A stretch of 64,000 bases of DNA from Corynebacterium sp. MSK041 (GCF_030232265.1 NZ_JASPJK010000003.1:124001-188000), one strand, 5' to 3'. Numbered from the stretch's first letter, positions 1 to 9,837 are shown. Program-made: numbers and translations. The notes: generated from the letters alone by a model not told the origin.

Positions 1-462
1 GAGCAGCACCGATACGAAGGTGGCCAGCGGGACCGCCCAGAGGGCGCGGCGGCTGTAGTCGTTGGAGGTCCAACCAATGGGGTTAGCAGCAATGAGGTCG
101 CCGATGACGAAGCAAAGTACGAGGATCAGGAAGGACAGTGCGGCCGCGTAACCCCCGTAGACGATGAGTTTGGACAGGGCGACCTTCCATCGCTGGGGTG
201 TCAGCGTCATGTTGGTGGCACTGACTTTGTAGCGGTACTCGGTGGTCACCACCATGATCGCCTGGATCATGAGCGTGAGCATGCCGAAGCTGAGGAAACC
301 AGCGACAACCATGGCGCCGCCATAGGCCGGCATGTCTGGGGTGTCCAGGGACGCCATCAGGATGGCCCAACCAATGCTCAGGGCAATGGCGATGCCGGAT
401 GTCCACCAGAAAGAGGCGGTCGTGCGGAGTTTGGTCCACTCCGAAATGATGGTGTTAAGCAC
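1..462 (-). CDS. ABC-2 type transporter permease, 3' part outside window
   Basis: This is the membrane subunit of an ABC exporter. About 154 codons are present and the C-terminal part lies beyond the left edge. A GTG start at 462 is preceded by a strong AAGGAGG ribosome site and overlaps the end of the ATPase gene by 8 bp, which argues for translational coupling. The N-terminus (VLNTIISEWTKLRTT) has the short cytoplasmic E-x-x-K-L-R-T-T segment typical of actinobacterial ABC-2 permeases. Long hydrophobic stretches follow at about residues 20-35, 48-70 and 100-125. The substrate cannot be told from sequence. The pairing with the neighbouring ATPase is inferred from overlap and strand. Confidence 0.8.
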   Translation of the reverse strand, partial: MLNTIISEWTKLRTTASFWWTSGIAIALSIGWAILMASLDTPDMPAYGGAMVVAGFLSFGMLTLMIQAIMVVTTEYRYKVSATNMTLTPQRWKVALSKLIVYGGYAAALSFLILVLCFVIGDLIAANPIGWTSNDYSRRALWAVPLATFVSVLL

Positions 463-1480
463 GGTGCGCGCCTCCTTGAATATCTTGAGCAGCCGGAACA
501 GAAGAAGCCGAAGGAGCCGAAGGAGCCGAAGGCGCGGCAGGAGCGGGCGCCCGCCCCCCGGCTAGCTCAGCGGCGGCGTACTGCACAGCCCCCTCGGTGC
601 GCCGGATGTAGGCGTCTTCGAGGGAGGCGCGGCGCTCGGTGAGTTCGGTGAGCATGACGCCGGTAGAGAAGGCGAGGGCGCCGATGTCTTCGGAGGACTG
701 GGAGGGAATCTCCAGGATGGGACGCCCCTCGGCGTCCACAGACTGGGTAAAAGCAATGCCTTCCGCAGTCAGGGCCGACCCAAACTCGGCAAGATGCGGG
801 GTTCGCACAACTGTGGTGAGGGCGGAGTTTTCCTTGATGAAGTCGTGGACAGAACCGGCGGCAACAAGGCGGCCTTTACCAATCACGATGAGGTGGTCGG
901 CGGTCTGCGCCATCTCGGCGAGCAGGTGGGAGGACACGAGCACGGTGCGGCCTTCCGCGGCGAAGCGGCGGAGGAGTTCGCGGACCCAGCGGATGCCTTC
1001 GGGGTCGAGGCCGTTGACGGGCTCGTCAAGAATGAGGTACTCGGGGTCACCCAGCATGGCGGCGGCGATACCCAGGCGCTGGCCCATACCCAGGGAGAAT
1101 CCGCCGACTTTCTTACCCGCCACGGACGTCAGTCCGACGAGGTCCAGCACCGCATCCACACGCGAAGTGTCAATGCCGGAGGCCTGCGCCTGCCACAGCA
1201 GCGCATTGCGGGCGCTGCGGTTCGGGTGGATCGCCTTCGCGTCCAGCAGCGCACCTACCTTGTTCAGGGGGTTGGGGAGGGAGCGGTAGGGGGAGCCGTC
1301 GATAAGCGCGGTGCCCGCGGTGGGTGTGTCGAGGCCGAGAATCATGCGCATCGTTGTCGATTTTCCTGCGCCGTTCGGCCCGAGAAATCCGGTGACTACG
1401 CCCGGTTCGACGGTGAAGGTCAGGTCGTCCACAGCGCGGACCTGCCCGTACTCCTTCGTCAGGCTGTTAACTTCGATCAT
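455..1480 (-). CDS. ABC transporter ATP-binding protein
   Basis: The 341-residue cytoplasmic ATPase powers the permease downstream. Walker A is GPNGAGKST (about residues 34-42), the signature is degenerate (SLGMGQRLGIAAA, about 128-140) and Walker B is YLILDEPVNGLDPEG (about 147-161), followed by the switch histidine in VLVSSHLLAEM. This is the layout of the DrrA/CcmA-like drug and antibiotic export group. The last 50 residues are a low-complexity Ala/Pro/Ser tail with no recognised domain. The gene overlaps the Nudix gene by 14 bp upstream and the permease by 8 bp downstream, so the three form one transcription unit. The exported substrate is unknown. Confidence 0.9.
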   Translation of the reverse strand: MIEVNSLTKEYGQVRAVDDLTFTVEPGVVTGFLGPNGAGKSTTMRMILGLDTPTAGTALIDGSPYRSLPNPLNKVGALLDAKAIHPNRSARNALLWQAQASGIDTSRVDAVLDLVGLTSVAGKKVGGFSLGMGQRLGIAAAMLGDPEYLILDEPVNGLDPEGIRWVRELLRRFAAEGRTVLVSSHLLAEMAQTADHLIVIGKGRLVAAGSVHDFIKENSALTTVVRTPHLAEFGSALTAEGIAFTQSVDAEGRPILEIPSQSSEDIGALAFSTGVMLTELTERRASLEDAYIRRTEGAVQYAAAELAGGRAPAPAAPSAPSAPSASSVPAAQDIQGGAHRA

Positions 1481-1937
1481 GGTTTTCAGCGTGCCATAGA
1501 AGCATGCTTAACGACGATTCAAATCCCCCATGCAACTCAAACTCCCTGATCTTTTCCAGTGGAACCCAACGCAGCTCCATAGATTCAGCGTTTGGTTCAA
1601 GCGGAATCGGCTCGCCGGTGGCGGTGCGGGCGAGGACAGTGGTGTAGGTCCAGCCGGGGGCTTCGCCGGCGGTGACCACAGCGGAGTCGATGAGCACGAG
1701 TGCTGGGTCAATACCGCATTCCTCCACTGTTTCGCGCAGGGCTGCTTCCTCGACCGTTTCGTGCGAGTCGCGGGCGCCGCCGGGTAAAGCCCACGTGCCA
1801 CCGTCCGCGACCCAGTGCGCGCGGTGTTGGAGAAGAACGGTGTTTCCGGCGCGGAGAAAGAGTCCGGCCGCACCGTATTTGCCCCAAACCTGTTTGCCGT
1901 GTGGGCCTTCGACCCAACCGTTTCCGTCGCCTTCCAT
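1467..1937 (-). CDS. Nudix hydrolase
   Basis: A 156-residue cytoplasmic Nudix hydrolase. The Nudix box GX5EX7REUXEEXGU is visible from GGARDSHETVEEAALRETV to EECGI (about residues 52-75), including the metal-binding REXXEE glutamates. Substrates of this class are nucleoside diphosphates linked to another group. The MutT-like size and the preceding GGTWALPGG segment suggest a nucleotide-pool or general clean-up role, but specificity cannot be read from sequence. A -10-like TAGGGT lies about 8 nt before the ATG, so the message may be leaderless. First gene of the unit with the ABC transporter. Confidence 0.88.
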   Translation of the reverse strand: MEGDGNGWVEGPHGKQVWGKYGAAGLFLRAGNTVLLQHRAHWVADGGTWALPGGARDSHETVEEAALRETVEECGIDPALVLIDSAVVTAGEAPGWTYTTVLARTATGEPIPLEPNAESMELRWVPLEKIREFELHGGFESSLSMLLWHAENHDRS

Positions 1938-2003
1938 AAGCGCTACCCTACCCGCGAGTGTTGTTTAACCCCACCTGTCACAGACGCACGGTAGTCTGAG
2001 GGA

Positions 2004-3509
2004 ATGGCGCGCACGGAGGCGGCCGGTCAGGCCAGGGATAACGCGGGAGGACGCTCTCGCGTGCGATTGCCACGATTCAGTCCCCGGAAATCACGGCCGA
2101 TGGTGAACGTCCAAGAGCATGAGGATGCGTGGCTGGATTCCCTCGAAGAAGCACCGGCGCGCACCGGCCTGCGGGGCCTGCGGGATAAGTTCTACGAGTC
2201 CCTGGGCGGCACCGGCCGCTGGATGGGCGACGCATGGAATTTCCTCAGCACGAGTCTGGGCCGGCTGCTGGCCTTGATGGTGCTGCTCAGCGTCATGCTT
2301 CTGGCCAGTGGCTATGCCATGAGCCAATCAGGCGAATCACGCGAGCACGCTTTGACAACACTGCTGACTGCCACCGAGCCCACCAGCGATTCGGCACACA
2401 CCTTGTACACGAGTTTGAGCCAAGCGGATACCTTGGCCACCACGTCCTTTGTGCAGCCTGGGCTGCAAACGGCGGAGTCTCACCGGCGATATGTCACCAC
2501 GATTGATAATGCTGTGATTGCGGCGGACGAAGTCGTGCGCGGCAGCGCAGTGGCCGGCGATCATTCGGAACATGCCGCGGAAGTGCAGGCGCTTGTCCGC
2601 GACATTCAGCGGATGCTGCCGCAGTACACCGGGCTGATGGAGCGCGCGCAGGCAAACCAACGCGTAGGCAATCCGCTGGGCGTGGCGTACATGACGCAGG
2701 CGTCCACTCTGATGCGTGAAACGATGCTGACCAAGGCGGAGCGCCTGCTGAACATCACCCGCGACCAAGTGGACGAGGAGATGCGACGGCTCACCCTGCC
2801 ACAATTTGTTCCGCTATCCGGCCTGCTCGCAGGAATTGCCGCGCTGGTGTTCACGCAGTGGGTTTTGTGGCGCATGTTCCGGCGTCGCCTGAACCGTGGC
2901 TTCCTGGTGTCCACCGCCTTGATGTTGGCAGCAGCAATATGGGTGATCAGCGCGAACTCGGCGTCGTGGATAGCGGGAACACGAGGTTTTGAGGCGGCAA
3001 GCGACCAACTCGAGCAGCTCACCAGCGCCCGAATCGCCGCGCAAGAAACGCGCACGACCGAAACGCTGACGCTGCTCACACGCCGCACCGGTGATCGCTC
3101 CGGCCCAGTAATGGGCGACACCGCCAGCGAGGTCACCCGCGCGTTGGATGTCGTCGCCCCCACCGCGGATCCGGAGCGCGTAGCCACCACCCGGCGCGCA
3201 CTGACGGATTGGCGCGTCTCGCACTCACGCATGATGACATCGCTCCAGCAAGGCGATTACTCGCGCGCCGTGGACATCGCCGCATCGCCAGAGCTTGTCG
3301 ACGCCTCCCCTTCCACCGCCACCTCCTTCCAAACCCTGGATAAAGGCTTGACGGATCTGATCTCCCAGTCCCGAACAGATCTGCGCGCGCACATCACGAA
3401 CAGTTTGAAAGCCTCTGACAGTGTCGCGCCTGGCGTGATGGTGCTGACTATCTTGGCTTTCCTCATGGCGTGGGTGGGCGTCCGTCCGAGGATTCAGGAG
3501 TACCTGTGA
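2004..3509 (+). CDS. glnX: Membrane protein GlnX of the GlnX-GlnH-PknG system
   Basis: A 501-residue integral membrane protein with hydrophobic segments at about residues 85-105, 268-292, 302-322 and 472-492. Extracytoplasmic helical domains lie between the first and second and between the third and fourth segments, like a sensor domain. In the mycobacterial and corynebacterial system (established knowledge), GlnX is thought to pass amino-acid binding by lipoprotein GlnH across the membrane to kinase PknG. Identification rests on gene order and size more than on motifs. A TAGTCT -10 element ends six bases before the ATG, implying a leaderless transcript. The stop overlaps the glnH start (TGATG). 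Confidence 0.85.
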   Translation: MARTEAAGQARDNAGGRSRVRLPRFSPRKSRPMVNVQEHEDAWLDSLEEAPARTGLRGLRDKFYESLGGTGRWMGDAWNFLSTSLGRLLALMVLLSVMLLASGYAMSQSGESREHALTTLLTATEPTSDSAHTLYTSLSQADTLATTSFVQPGLQTAESHRRYVTTIDNAVIAADEVVRGSAVAGDHSEHAAEVQALVRDIQRMLPQYTGLMERAQANQRVGNPLGVAYMTQASTLMRETMLTKAERLLNITRDQVDEEMRRLTLPQFVPLSGLLAGIAALVFTQWVLWRMFRRRLNRGFLVSTALMLAAAIWVISANSASWIAGTRGFEAASDQLEQLTSARIAAQETRTTETLTLLTRRTGDRSGPVMGDTASEVTRALDVVAPTADPERVATTRRALTDWRVSHSRMMTSLQQGDYSRAVDIAASPELVDASPSTATSFQTLDKGLTDLISQSRTDLRAHITNSLKASDSVAPGVMVLTILAFLMAWVGVRPRIQEYL

Positions 3510-4558
3510 TGAAACAAGAGATGAGTCCGCTGGGGATGCGTGTGCGGAAGGCGGGGGTTAAAACCAGGACCCTAGTCAAAGGGGCTGCCGTACTGTCAAT
3601 CGTGGCGGGAACCTTAGCTGGCTGCTCTGTCACCCCTGTACAACCCCTGCAGCCGGGATACGGGGAGGAGCAGGAACCGTCGGCGTTGCAGGACCTTCCA
3701 CTGCCGGCGGGCGCCGTGGTAGACCCACCGGGACACGCGCCGGAAACCGAGGTAGAGCCCTATAACTGGCCTGGATCTTTGCACCCAGACCGGGAGTCCC
3801 CGGAGAAGCGGGTGCCGGATATTTTTAAACGTGGCCGCCTCATTGTGGGTGTGGATCAGTCCCAATATTTGCTCAGTTTCCGCGATAACGCGACGGGTGA
3901 GCTCAAAGGTTTTGAGGTGGATTTAGCCCGGGAGATCTCGAGGGACATTTTCGGGTCTCCCGATAGGGTTGATTTCCGCTTTGTGGATTCCTCGATGCGC
4001 ACGGAATCTTTGGTCGCGGGGCAGGTGGACATTGTGATTAGGACGATGTCCATTACCAAGGAGCGATCGGAAGCGGTGGATTTTTCGGCGCCGTACCTGG
4101 ATTCGTCGGTACGCATGCTCGTGCCAACGAGCTCTCACATTGATGGGGCAGATGACCTGACTGATGAGCGCATTTGCGTCGCCGCGGGGTCCAACATTGT
4201 GGATATTGCGCGCTCGAACTTTCCGCATCAGGAGCTGCTGCGCACGCGTACGTGGACGGATTGTCTGATGGCGTTGCAGCAGTATCAGGCGGGGCTGCTG
4301 GTTGGCGATGAGACAATTCTGGCGGGATTTGCCGCGCAGGACCCGCTAACCACGGTGGCTGGCGAGCCTTTTGCCGAACAGCGTTACGCGGTGGGTATCC
4401 CGAAGGGGTATGACGGGCTGACTCGCCAGGTGAATTACACCCTTAACCGCATACGCACGGATGGGACGTGGGATGCAATGTTCAGCCGGTGGCTTGGCAG
4501 GCACATTGCGCCACGCACCGCGCCGCAGCCCGTCTACCGGGAGGAGACCAATGACTAA
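3509..4558 (+). CDS. glnH: Amino-acid-binding lipoprotein GlnH
   Basis: A 349-residue solute-binding lipoprotein. The signal peptide ends in a lipobox TLAGC (Cys about 38), so the mature protein is lipid-anchored outside the membrane. After a Pro/Glu-rich linker comes a type-3 periplasmic binding fold (SBP_bac_3), with RGRLIVGVDQSQYLLSF and GFEVDLAREI near its start and KERSEAVDFSAPYLDSS in the middle. In actinobacteria this protein senses aspartate/glutamate-type ligands and acts through GlnX on PknG; it is not known as part of an ABC importer here. The ATG at 3509 was chosen because it couples with the glnX stop; an in-frame ATG at 3470 would overlap glnX by 40 bp. Confidence 0.9.
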   Translation: MKQEMSPLGMRVRKAGVKTRTLVKGAAVLSIVAGTLAGCSVTPVQPLQPGYGEEQEPSALQDLPLPAGAVVDPPGHAPETEVEPYNWPGSLHPDRESPEKRVPDIFKRGRLIVGVDQSQYLLSFRDNATGELKGFEVDLAREISRDIFGSPDRVDFRFVDSSMRTESLVAGQVDIVIRTMSITKERSEAVDFSAPYLDSSVRMLVPTSSHIDGADDLTDERICVAAGSNIVDIARSNFPHQELLRTRTWTDCLMALQQYQAGLLVGDETILAGFAAQDPLTTVAGEPFAEQRYAVGIPKGYDGLTRQVNYTLNRIRTDGTWDAMFSRWLGRHIAPRTAPQPVYREETND

Positions 4559-7175
4559 GGACAAACTCACCCAGGACGACCCGGACGCAACCGACGGCAC
4601 GTGGGTCCCCGACCGGGATATTGACCAGGCCACTGAGCACCTGCGCAACGAGCCAGCGCGCACAGATACGACTGAGAGCACTCCCGACGAGGCAGAGCAC
4701 ACCGAGGCTGTCCTATTCGATCCCTTCGCGGACGAAGAGGAGGAAGACGAAGCGTTCGACGCGGACACGCTGTATGAGGGCACCGGTGAAATAGCCAACC
4801 TCCTCAAAGACTTGGATGCGTTGAGGGATGCCCCAGAGGCAACGCAAGCGACGCAGGCGACACAGGCGACTCCACCTGAGTTCACCGAATTCACGGAACA
4901 CACCACCCAGGGCACAGTGACCGGTGCAGGCAGCACCACGAGCGCCGGAACGCTAGCGGGGTTAACGCCGCAGCAGATTGCGGAGTTGCAGGCGAGTACG
5001 TCGGAACGCTCTAGGCGCGAGGCTTTGGAGAAGTTCAAGGAGCTGCGCGGGGCACAACGCCAAGCCCGTTCGGTGGCCGACGGCATGGTGGAGTTGCCGT
5101 GGATTGCGCCGTCGGAGCCGAAGGAGGCGCTGCGGGATCCCACGGAAGCGGTGGTGAACAAGGGCATTCCGGCTCCGCAGCTGCAGCAGGGCGACGTGGT
5201 TGCTGGGCAGTATGAGATCCAGGGTGTCATCGCACATGGCGGCATGGGCTGGATTTACCTGGCGCAGGACCACTATGTGGCGGGGCGCGTCGTGGTGCTG
5301 AAGGGCCTGCAGTCGGAGAAGAGCGAAGACGAGACGAACGCGGCGGCTGCAGAGCGGGAGTTTTTGGCGGATATTACGCACCCCGGGATAGTGAAGATCT
5401 TCAACTTCATTGATGATCCACGGGTGGCGGGTGGCTTTATTGTGATGGAGTTTGTGGGTGGGCCGTCGCTACGCGAGCGTCGTAACGCGCAGCGCAACCA
5501 CCTGCTCCCGATTGACCTGGCCATCGCGTACATCCTGGAGGTTCTTCCAGCGCTGGGCTATCTGCACAGCCGCGGGGTGGTGTACAACGATCTGAAACCG
5601 GACAACATCATTGTCACCGAGGACCAGGTGAAGCTCATTGACCTAGGCGCGGTCAGCGGTATTGGGGCGTATGGCTACATCTATGGAACAAAGGGGTACC
5701 AGGCGCCGGAGGTGGCGCGGGAGGGGCCGTCCATAGCCAGTGATATTTACACGGTGGGCCGCACGCTGGCTGCGCTCATCCTGGATTTACCCAAAGTCGA
5801 TGGCGTGTTTACGCATGAGCTGCCTACGCCGAGTACGTCGAAAACGTTGCGCCGCTACATCTCCCTGTATCGCCTACTCGCGCGGTGCTGCGACCCGGAT
5901 CCGACGCAGCGTTTCCAGTCCGTGGATGAGCTGGAGGTGCAGCTGCTCGGCGTGTTGCGCGAGGTCATTGCTATTCGCGATGGGATTGCTCACCCGTCGC
6001 AACACTCGCTGTTTTCGCCGCAACGTACCACGTTTGGCACGAAGCACCTGGTGTTCCGGACGGATCAGCTTATTGATGGCATCGATCGCACCGTCGAAAT
6101 CACCCCCTCCGAGGTGCTCTCCGCCCTGCCCACACCGCTGATTGACCGTTCCGATGTGGGCGCCGGTCTGCTCTCCGGTACCTCCTATGCGGAACCACAG
6201 GAGGCCCTGGAATCCCTGCGCCAGGCGATGCAGACTCCTGAGTATGAGCATTCCGCGGAGATCCCCTTCGGCGTTGTGCGCGCGATGTTGGACTTAGGCC
6301 TGACAGCGCAGGCACGTCACTGGCTCAGCCAATTCGATGACCGCCTGCGCAACAACTGGCGTTTCCACTGGTACCGCGCGCTCACGGAGCTCTCTCGCGG
6401 CGATTTCGTGGCAGCTCAGGAAGATTTCGCACAGGTGCTAAGCATTGTGCCGGGTGAGGCCGCCCCGAAACTCGCGCTCGCTGCGGTGGATGAGCTCATG
6501 CTGCAAGAAAGTGGGCACCAGCAGGAAGAGCTTATCGACGACACCCTTCCCCGCCACCTCGCCTCCATCCGCACCGATCTTGGCGAGCTGCCCAATTCCT
6601 ACTTCCGTCGCCTCGAGAAAGATGGGGTGCTCACCCCAGAGTGGAGCCACGTCTCCCTCAACCCGCAAACGCTGCGGATGAATGCCATGCGCCTCTATGC
6701 CTTGGTGTGGGCAGCGAATTCCACCACGGTGTCTTCTGCATTCGGTTTAGCCCGCCAGCTCATGTTTGAACGGGAAGTGGAAATGGCGGTAGCTGCCCTG
6801 GACAAGGTGCCACAGCAGTCCCGCCATCACCGAATGGCTAAACTCACCAGCATTTTGTACCTGGTGGGGGACACGTTGACGGAATCCCGTATCCGCCGCG
6901 CTGCGCGCCGACTGGAGGAGATCCCCACGAACGAGCCACGCCTGTTGCAGATCAAGATCGCAGTGCTGCGCGCGGGACTGACCTACCTCATGGACAACAA
7001 CGTAGAGTCCGCGAGCTCCAAAACGCAGCTTTTCGAGTTCGCCTTCACCGTGAAAGGGCTCCGCCGCGGACTCGCCATCACCTTGCGGCAACAGGCCCGC
7101 CGCGCGCCCTTTGCCAAGCACCGGTACGCCCTGGTGGACACGGCGAACAAGGTGCGCCCTGCTACGTGGTTCTAG
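4551..7175 (+). CDS. pknG: Serine/threonine protein kinase PknG
   Basis: An 874-residue soluble kinase. An acidic, Thr/Gln-rich N-terminal 200 residues precedes the kinase domain (about 221-470): glycine loop GVIAHGGMGWIY, VVLKGL lysine, catalytic loop VVYNDLKPDN (HRD replaced by YND, as in PknG), and DLGAV in place of DFG. A TPR-like helical C-terminus follows (about 540-874). The mycobacterial N-terminal rubredoxin CxxC pairs are absent. In the family, PknG phosphorylates the FHA protein OdhI/GarA and so controls 2-oxoglutarate dehydrogenase and glutamate metabolism. The ATG at 4551 follows GGGAGGAG and overlaps glnH by 8 bp. The stop codon lies inside a large hairpin. Confidence 0.96.
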   Translation: MTKDKLTQDDPDATDGTWVPDRDIDQATEHLRNEPARTDTTESTPDEAEHTEAVLFDPFADEEEEDEAFDADTLYEGTGEIANLLKDLDALRDAPEATQATQATQATPPEFTEFTEHTTQGTVTGAGSTTSAGTLAGLTPQQIAELQASTSERSRREALEKFKELRGAQRQARSVADGMVELPWIAPSEPKEALRDPTEAVVNKGIPAPQLQQGDVVAGQYEIQGVIAHGGMGWIYLAQDHYVAGRVVVLKGLQSEKSEDETNAAAAEREFLADITHPGIVKIFNFIDDPRVAGGFIVMEFVGGPSLRERRNAQRNHLLPIDLAIAYILEVLPALGYLHSRGVVYNDLKPDNIIVTEDQVKLIDLGAVSGIGAYGYIYGTKGYQAPEVAREGPSIASDIYTVGRTLAALILDLPKVDGVFTHELPTPSTSKTLRRYISLYRLLARCCDPDPTQRFQSVDELEVQLLGVLREVIAIRDGIAHPSQHSLFSPQRTTFGTKHLVFRTDQLIDGIDRTVEITPSEVLSALPTPLIDRSDVGAGLLSGTSYAEPQEALESLRQAMQTPEYEHSAEIPFGVVRAMLDLGLTAQARHWLSQFDDRLRNNWRFHWYRALTELSRGDFVAAQEDFAQVLSIVPGEAAPKLALAAVDELMLQESGHQQEELIDDTLPRHLASIRTDLGELPNSYFRRLEKDGVLTPEWSHVSLNPQTLRMNAMRLYALVWAANSTTVSSAFGLARQLMFEREVEMAVAALDKVPQQSRHHRMAKLTSILYLVGDTLTESRIRRAARRLEEIPTNEPRLLQIKIAVLRAGLTYLMDNNVESASSKTQLFEFAFTVKGLRRGLAITLRQQARRAPFAKHRYALVDTANKVRPATWF

Positions 7176-7207
7176 TTGCCTGGAGGCAACTAGAACCACG
7201 TAGCAGG
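7158..7207. terminator. Perfect 23-bp stem hairpin at the end of pknG
   Basis: Arms 7158-7180 and 7185-7207 are perfectly complementary around a TGGA loop. The pknG TAG stop (7173-7175) is inside the left arm. No T-run follows on the plus strand, so this is a strong hairpin rather than a textbook intrinsic terminator. It may stop or protect both converging transcripts. Confidence 0.7.
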
Positions 7208-7256
7208 AAAAGGAAAAGGTAACGGAAGAGGGATAGAAGACGAGAAGACAGCCCCC

Positions 7257-7288
7257 TAGTTGTAGTTGCCGAAAGGCAGCTACAACTA
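7257..7288. terminator. Hairpin at the end of ackA
   Basis: Fourteen-base arms (7257-7270 and 7275-7288, one wobble pair) flank a GAAA tetraloop. The ackA TAG stop is in the outer arm. The core TAGTTGCC-NNNN-GGCARCTA is shared with the neighbouring pknG hairpin. On the minus strand a pyrimidine-rich stretch follows but no clear U-tract, so the terminator role is inferred. Confidence 0.6.
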
Positions 7289-8479
7289 ACCCGCGATTGC
7301 CGCGGACTTCTGTGCGATGGCCAGTTCCTCATTCGTCGGCACAACCAGCACCTTGGTTGCCGAATCATCGGTGGAAATGATGCGGGCGCCAGAACCTTCC
7401 TCGTTCTTGGCCGGGTCCAGCTTGATGCCAAAGCCTTCGAGATTGGCCAGCGCATCGGCGCGGACCTGCGCGGCGTTTTCGCCAACGCCGGCGGTGAAGG
7501 TGATCGCGTCAACTCGCCCGAGGCCAATCATGTACGCACCGATGTAGCGGCGGAGGCGGTGAACGTAGACGTCATAGGCGAGCTTGGCCTTCGCATCACC
7601 ATCAGCGATGCGGGCGTTGATCTCGCGGAAGTCGTTGACACCAGCCAGGCCCTTGAGGCCGGAGCGACGGTTGAGCAGGTCATCGATGTCGTCGATGCTC
7701 ATCCCGGCGGTGCGGTAGAGGTGGAAAATCACACCCGGATCAATATCACCGGAACGAGTGCCCATGACCAAGCCCTCAAGAGGAGTCAGGCCCATCGAGG
7801 TGTCCACCGGCTTGCCACCACGAACGGCGGAGATGGAAGCACCATTACCAATGTGGAGAACAATCTGGTTGGTCTCCTCCTGCGACTGGCCAATAAGCTC
7901 CGGAACCTGGGAGGACACGAACTCGTGGGACGTGCCGTGGAAACCGTAGCGGCGGATCTGATGCTCCCGCGCCAAATCATCATCAATCGCGTAGTGTGCG
8001 GCACCATCCGGCAGATCACCGAAGAAGCCGGTATCAAACACAGCTACGTGCGGGATGTCCGGCAGCAGTGCGCGGGCCACATCAATGCCGTCGATGTTCG
8101 CCGGGTTATGCAGCGGGGCAAGCGGAATGAGTTCGCGGATTTGGTCCACCACCGAGTCGTCGATAAGCACGGGCTCACCGAATGTCTGGCCGCCGTGCAC
8201 AACACGGTGCCCCACAGCGATGATGTGCATCTGCGTCGGGCCTACGCCGTTGGCGTCCAACATGGCGATAGCTAGCTGCAGACCACCGCGGTGGTCACGG
8301 ATCGGCATTGTGGAGCCGACCTCACGGCCCTCAATCTTGATGCGGATGTTGCCCTTCGGCTCACCAATCTGCTCCACAAGGCCAGACACGAACGGCGTGT
8401 CCGAAGCAGAAGCTTGCGGGTCAACAATCTGGAATTTGATCGAGGAGGAACCGGAGTTCAGAACGAGGACGTAAGACAT
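7286..8479 (-). CDS. ackA: Acetate kinase
   Basis: A 397-residue cytoplasmic enzyme interconverting acetyl phosphate + ADP and acetate + ATP. The acetate/butyrate kinase signature [12 protein letters not shown] is at residues 5-16. [19 protein letters not shown], the second signature around [14 protein letters not shown] (about residues 174-187), the [11 protein letters not shown] phosphate site and the C-terminal FTAGVGENA complete the ASKHA fold. Length is standard for the family. The ATG lies two bases after the pta stop, with its AAGGAG ribosome site inside the pta end, so pta-ackA is one operon for acetate activation and overflow. In C. glutamicum this operon is controlled by RamA/RamB; no site was confidently identified here. 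Confidence 0.97.
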   Translation of the reverse strand: MSYVLVLNSGSSSIKFQIVDPQASASDTPFVSGLVEQIGEPKGNIRIKIEGREVGSTMPIRDHRGGLQLAIAMLDANGVGPTQMHIIAVGHRVVHGGQTFGEPVLIDDSVVDQIRELIPLAPLHNPANIDGIDVARALLPDIPHVAVFDTGFFGDLPDGAAHYAIDDDLAREHQIRRYGFHGTSHEFVSSQVPELIGQSQEETNQIVLHIGNGASISAVRGGKPVDTSMGLTPLEGLVMGTRSGDIDPGVIFHLYRTAGMSIDDIDDLLNRRSGLKGLAGVNDFREINARIADGDAKAKLAYDVYVHRLRRYIGAYMIGLGRVDAITFTAGVGENAAQVRADALANLEGFGIKLDPAKNEEGSGARIISTDDSATKVLVVPTNEELAIAQKSAAIAG

Positions 8480-8481
8480 TT

Positions 8482-9837
8482 TTATGCTCCTTGTGCCTGG
8501 ATAGCAGTGATAGCCACCGTGTTAACAATGTCGGGAACTGTCGCGCCACGCGACAGGTCATTGACGGGTTTGTTCAGCCCCTGCAGGATCGGGCCCACAG
8601 CCAACGCATCAGCCGTACGCTGCGCGATCTTGTAGCCGACGTTGCCGGCCTCAAGGTCAGGGAAAATGAACACATTCGCCTCACCCGCCACCGGGGAATC
8701 CGGCGCCTTCTTCTTACCCACACCCGGGTCACACGCCGCATCAAACTGCAGCGGACCATCGACAGCGAGCTCCGGGTCCAGCTCATGCGCCTTGGCCGTG
8801 GCTTCCACAGAGCGGTCCACATCCGGGCCGGTGCCGGACGAGCCAGTGGAGTAAGACAAGATAGCCACCTTCGGGTCGATGCCGAACTGGGCGGCGGTCT
8901 TCGCGGACACCACGGCGATCTCACCTATCTGATCCGCGGTCGGGTTCGGGTTCACCGCGCAGTCCCCGAAAGCCCACAGGCGATCCCGCATGACCATAAG
9001 GAAGATAGAGGACACAACGGAAGCGCCCGGGACCGTCTTGATGATCTGGAAGGACGGCTTAATCGTGTGTGCCGTCGTGTTCGCCGCACCGGACACCATT
9101 CCGTCAGCCAGGCCCTTGTGCACCATCATGGTGGCGAAGTAGGAGATGTCCTTCATGGTCTCCCGTGCCTCATCCAGCGTGATGCCCTTGGATTTACGCA
9201 GCTCCGCGAAGTCCGCGGCGAACTCCTCCAGCAGCTCGGAGTTCAGGTGATCAATGATGTGGGCCTTGGACAGATTCAGGCCCAGGCTGTCTGCGCGACG
9301 CTGAATGTCCTCAGCAACGCCCAGGATGGTAATTTCCGCAACATTCTGCGCGAGCAGCTGATCCGCGGCCTGCAGAATGCGGTCATCCTCGCCTTCCGGC
9401 AACACGATGTGCTTGCGGTCGGCCTTCGCGCGGGTGAGCAGCCAATGCTCAAAAACAGCGGCCGACATAACAGGCTCAGTTTCAATCTCCAGCGCCTTTA
9501 ACACCGCTGCCTTATCCACGTCCGCGACCACACCCGCGATAGTCGCCCCCAGCTGCTCAATGCGAGCCTGAGCACGCTCGGCCGCCACAGGGCAGCCCGC
9601 CACAACAAGGAGAGGCAGACCAAGTGCGGATGCCACGTCGGCGTCAAAGTTGTAGTCGCCGGAACCCTGCACCAAGGTATCGCCCGCCACCAGGTCCGCC
9701 GCAACAATCGCCGCGACATCCGCCTCTTGCTCTGAAAGCTGGACGAGGTTCAGGTTGGTCTCCGCCGCGAGTCCCGCAACATCGATGCCGTCAAAATTTC
9801 GGCCGACCGTGGTAATCAGGACAGACCTGTTAGCCAT
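8482..9837 (-). CDS. pta: Phosphate acetyltransferase
   Basis: A 451-residue cytoplasmic enzyme converting acetyl-CoA + phosphate to acetyl phosphate + CoA. The N-terminal 120 residues resemble the P-loop-like regulatory region of long Pta proteins but show no clear Walker A motif. The C-terminal 330 residues are the PTA_PTB domain ([75 protein letters not shown]). The ATG at 9837 follows GAAAGGAAAC; an in-frame start 27 bp upstream has no ribosome site. First gene of the pta-ackA operon, divergent from fprA. Confidence 0.96.
   Translation of the reverse strand: MANRSVLITTVGRNFDGIDVAGLAAETNLNLVQLSEQEADVAAIVAADLVAGDTLVQGSGDYNFDADVASALGLPLLVVAGCPVAAERAQARIEQLGATIAGVVADVDKAAVLKALEIETEPVMSAAVFEHWLLTRAKADRKHIVLPEGEDDRILQAADQLLAQNVAEITILGVAEDIQRRADSLGLNLSKAHIIDHLNSELLEEFAADFAELRKSKGITLDEARETMKDISYFATMMVHKGLADGMVSGAANTTAHTIKPSFQIIKTVPGASVVSSIFLMVMRDRLWAFGDCAVNPNPTADQIGEIAVVSAKTAAQFGIDPKVAILSYSTGSSGTGPDVDRSVEATAKAHELDPELAVDGPLQFDAACDPGVGKKKAPDSPVAGEANVFIFPDLEAGNVGYKIAQRTADALAVGPILQGLNKPVNDLSRGATVPDIVNTVAITAIQAQGA

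Noticed and set aside
561..580. GCTAGCTCAGCGGC stretch resembling a tRNA D-arm
   Set aside because: It lies inside the ABC ATPase coding sequence, with no matching anticodon or acceptor stems.
794..1549. Long open frames antisense to the ABC ATPase
   Set aside because: Shadow of a GC-rich gene on the other strand; the minus-strand protein has complete ABC motifs.
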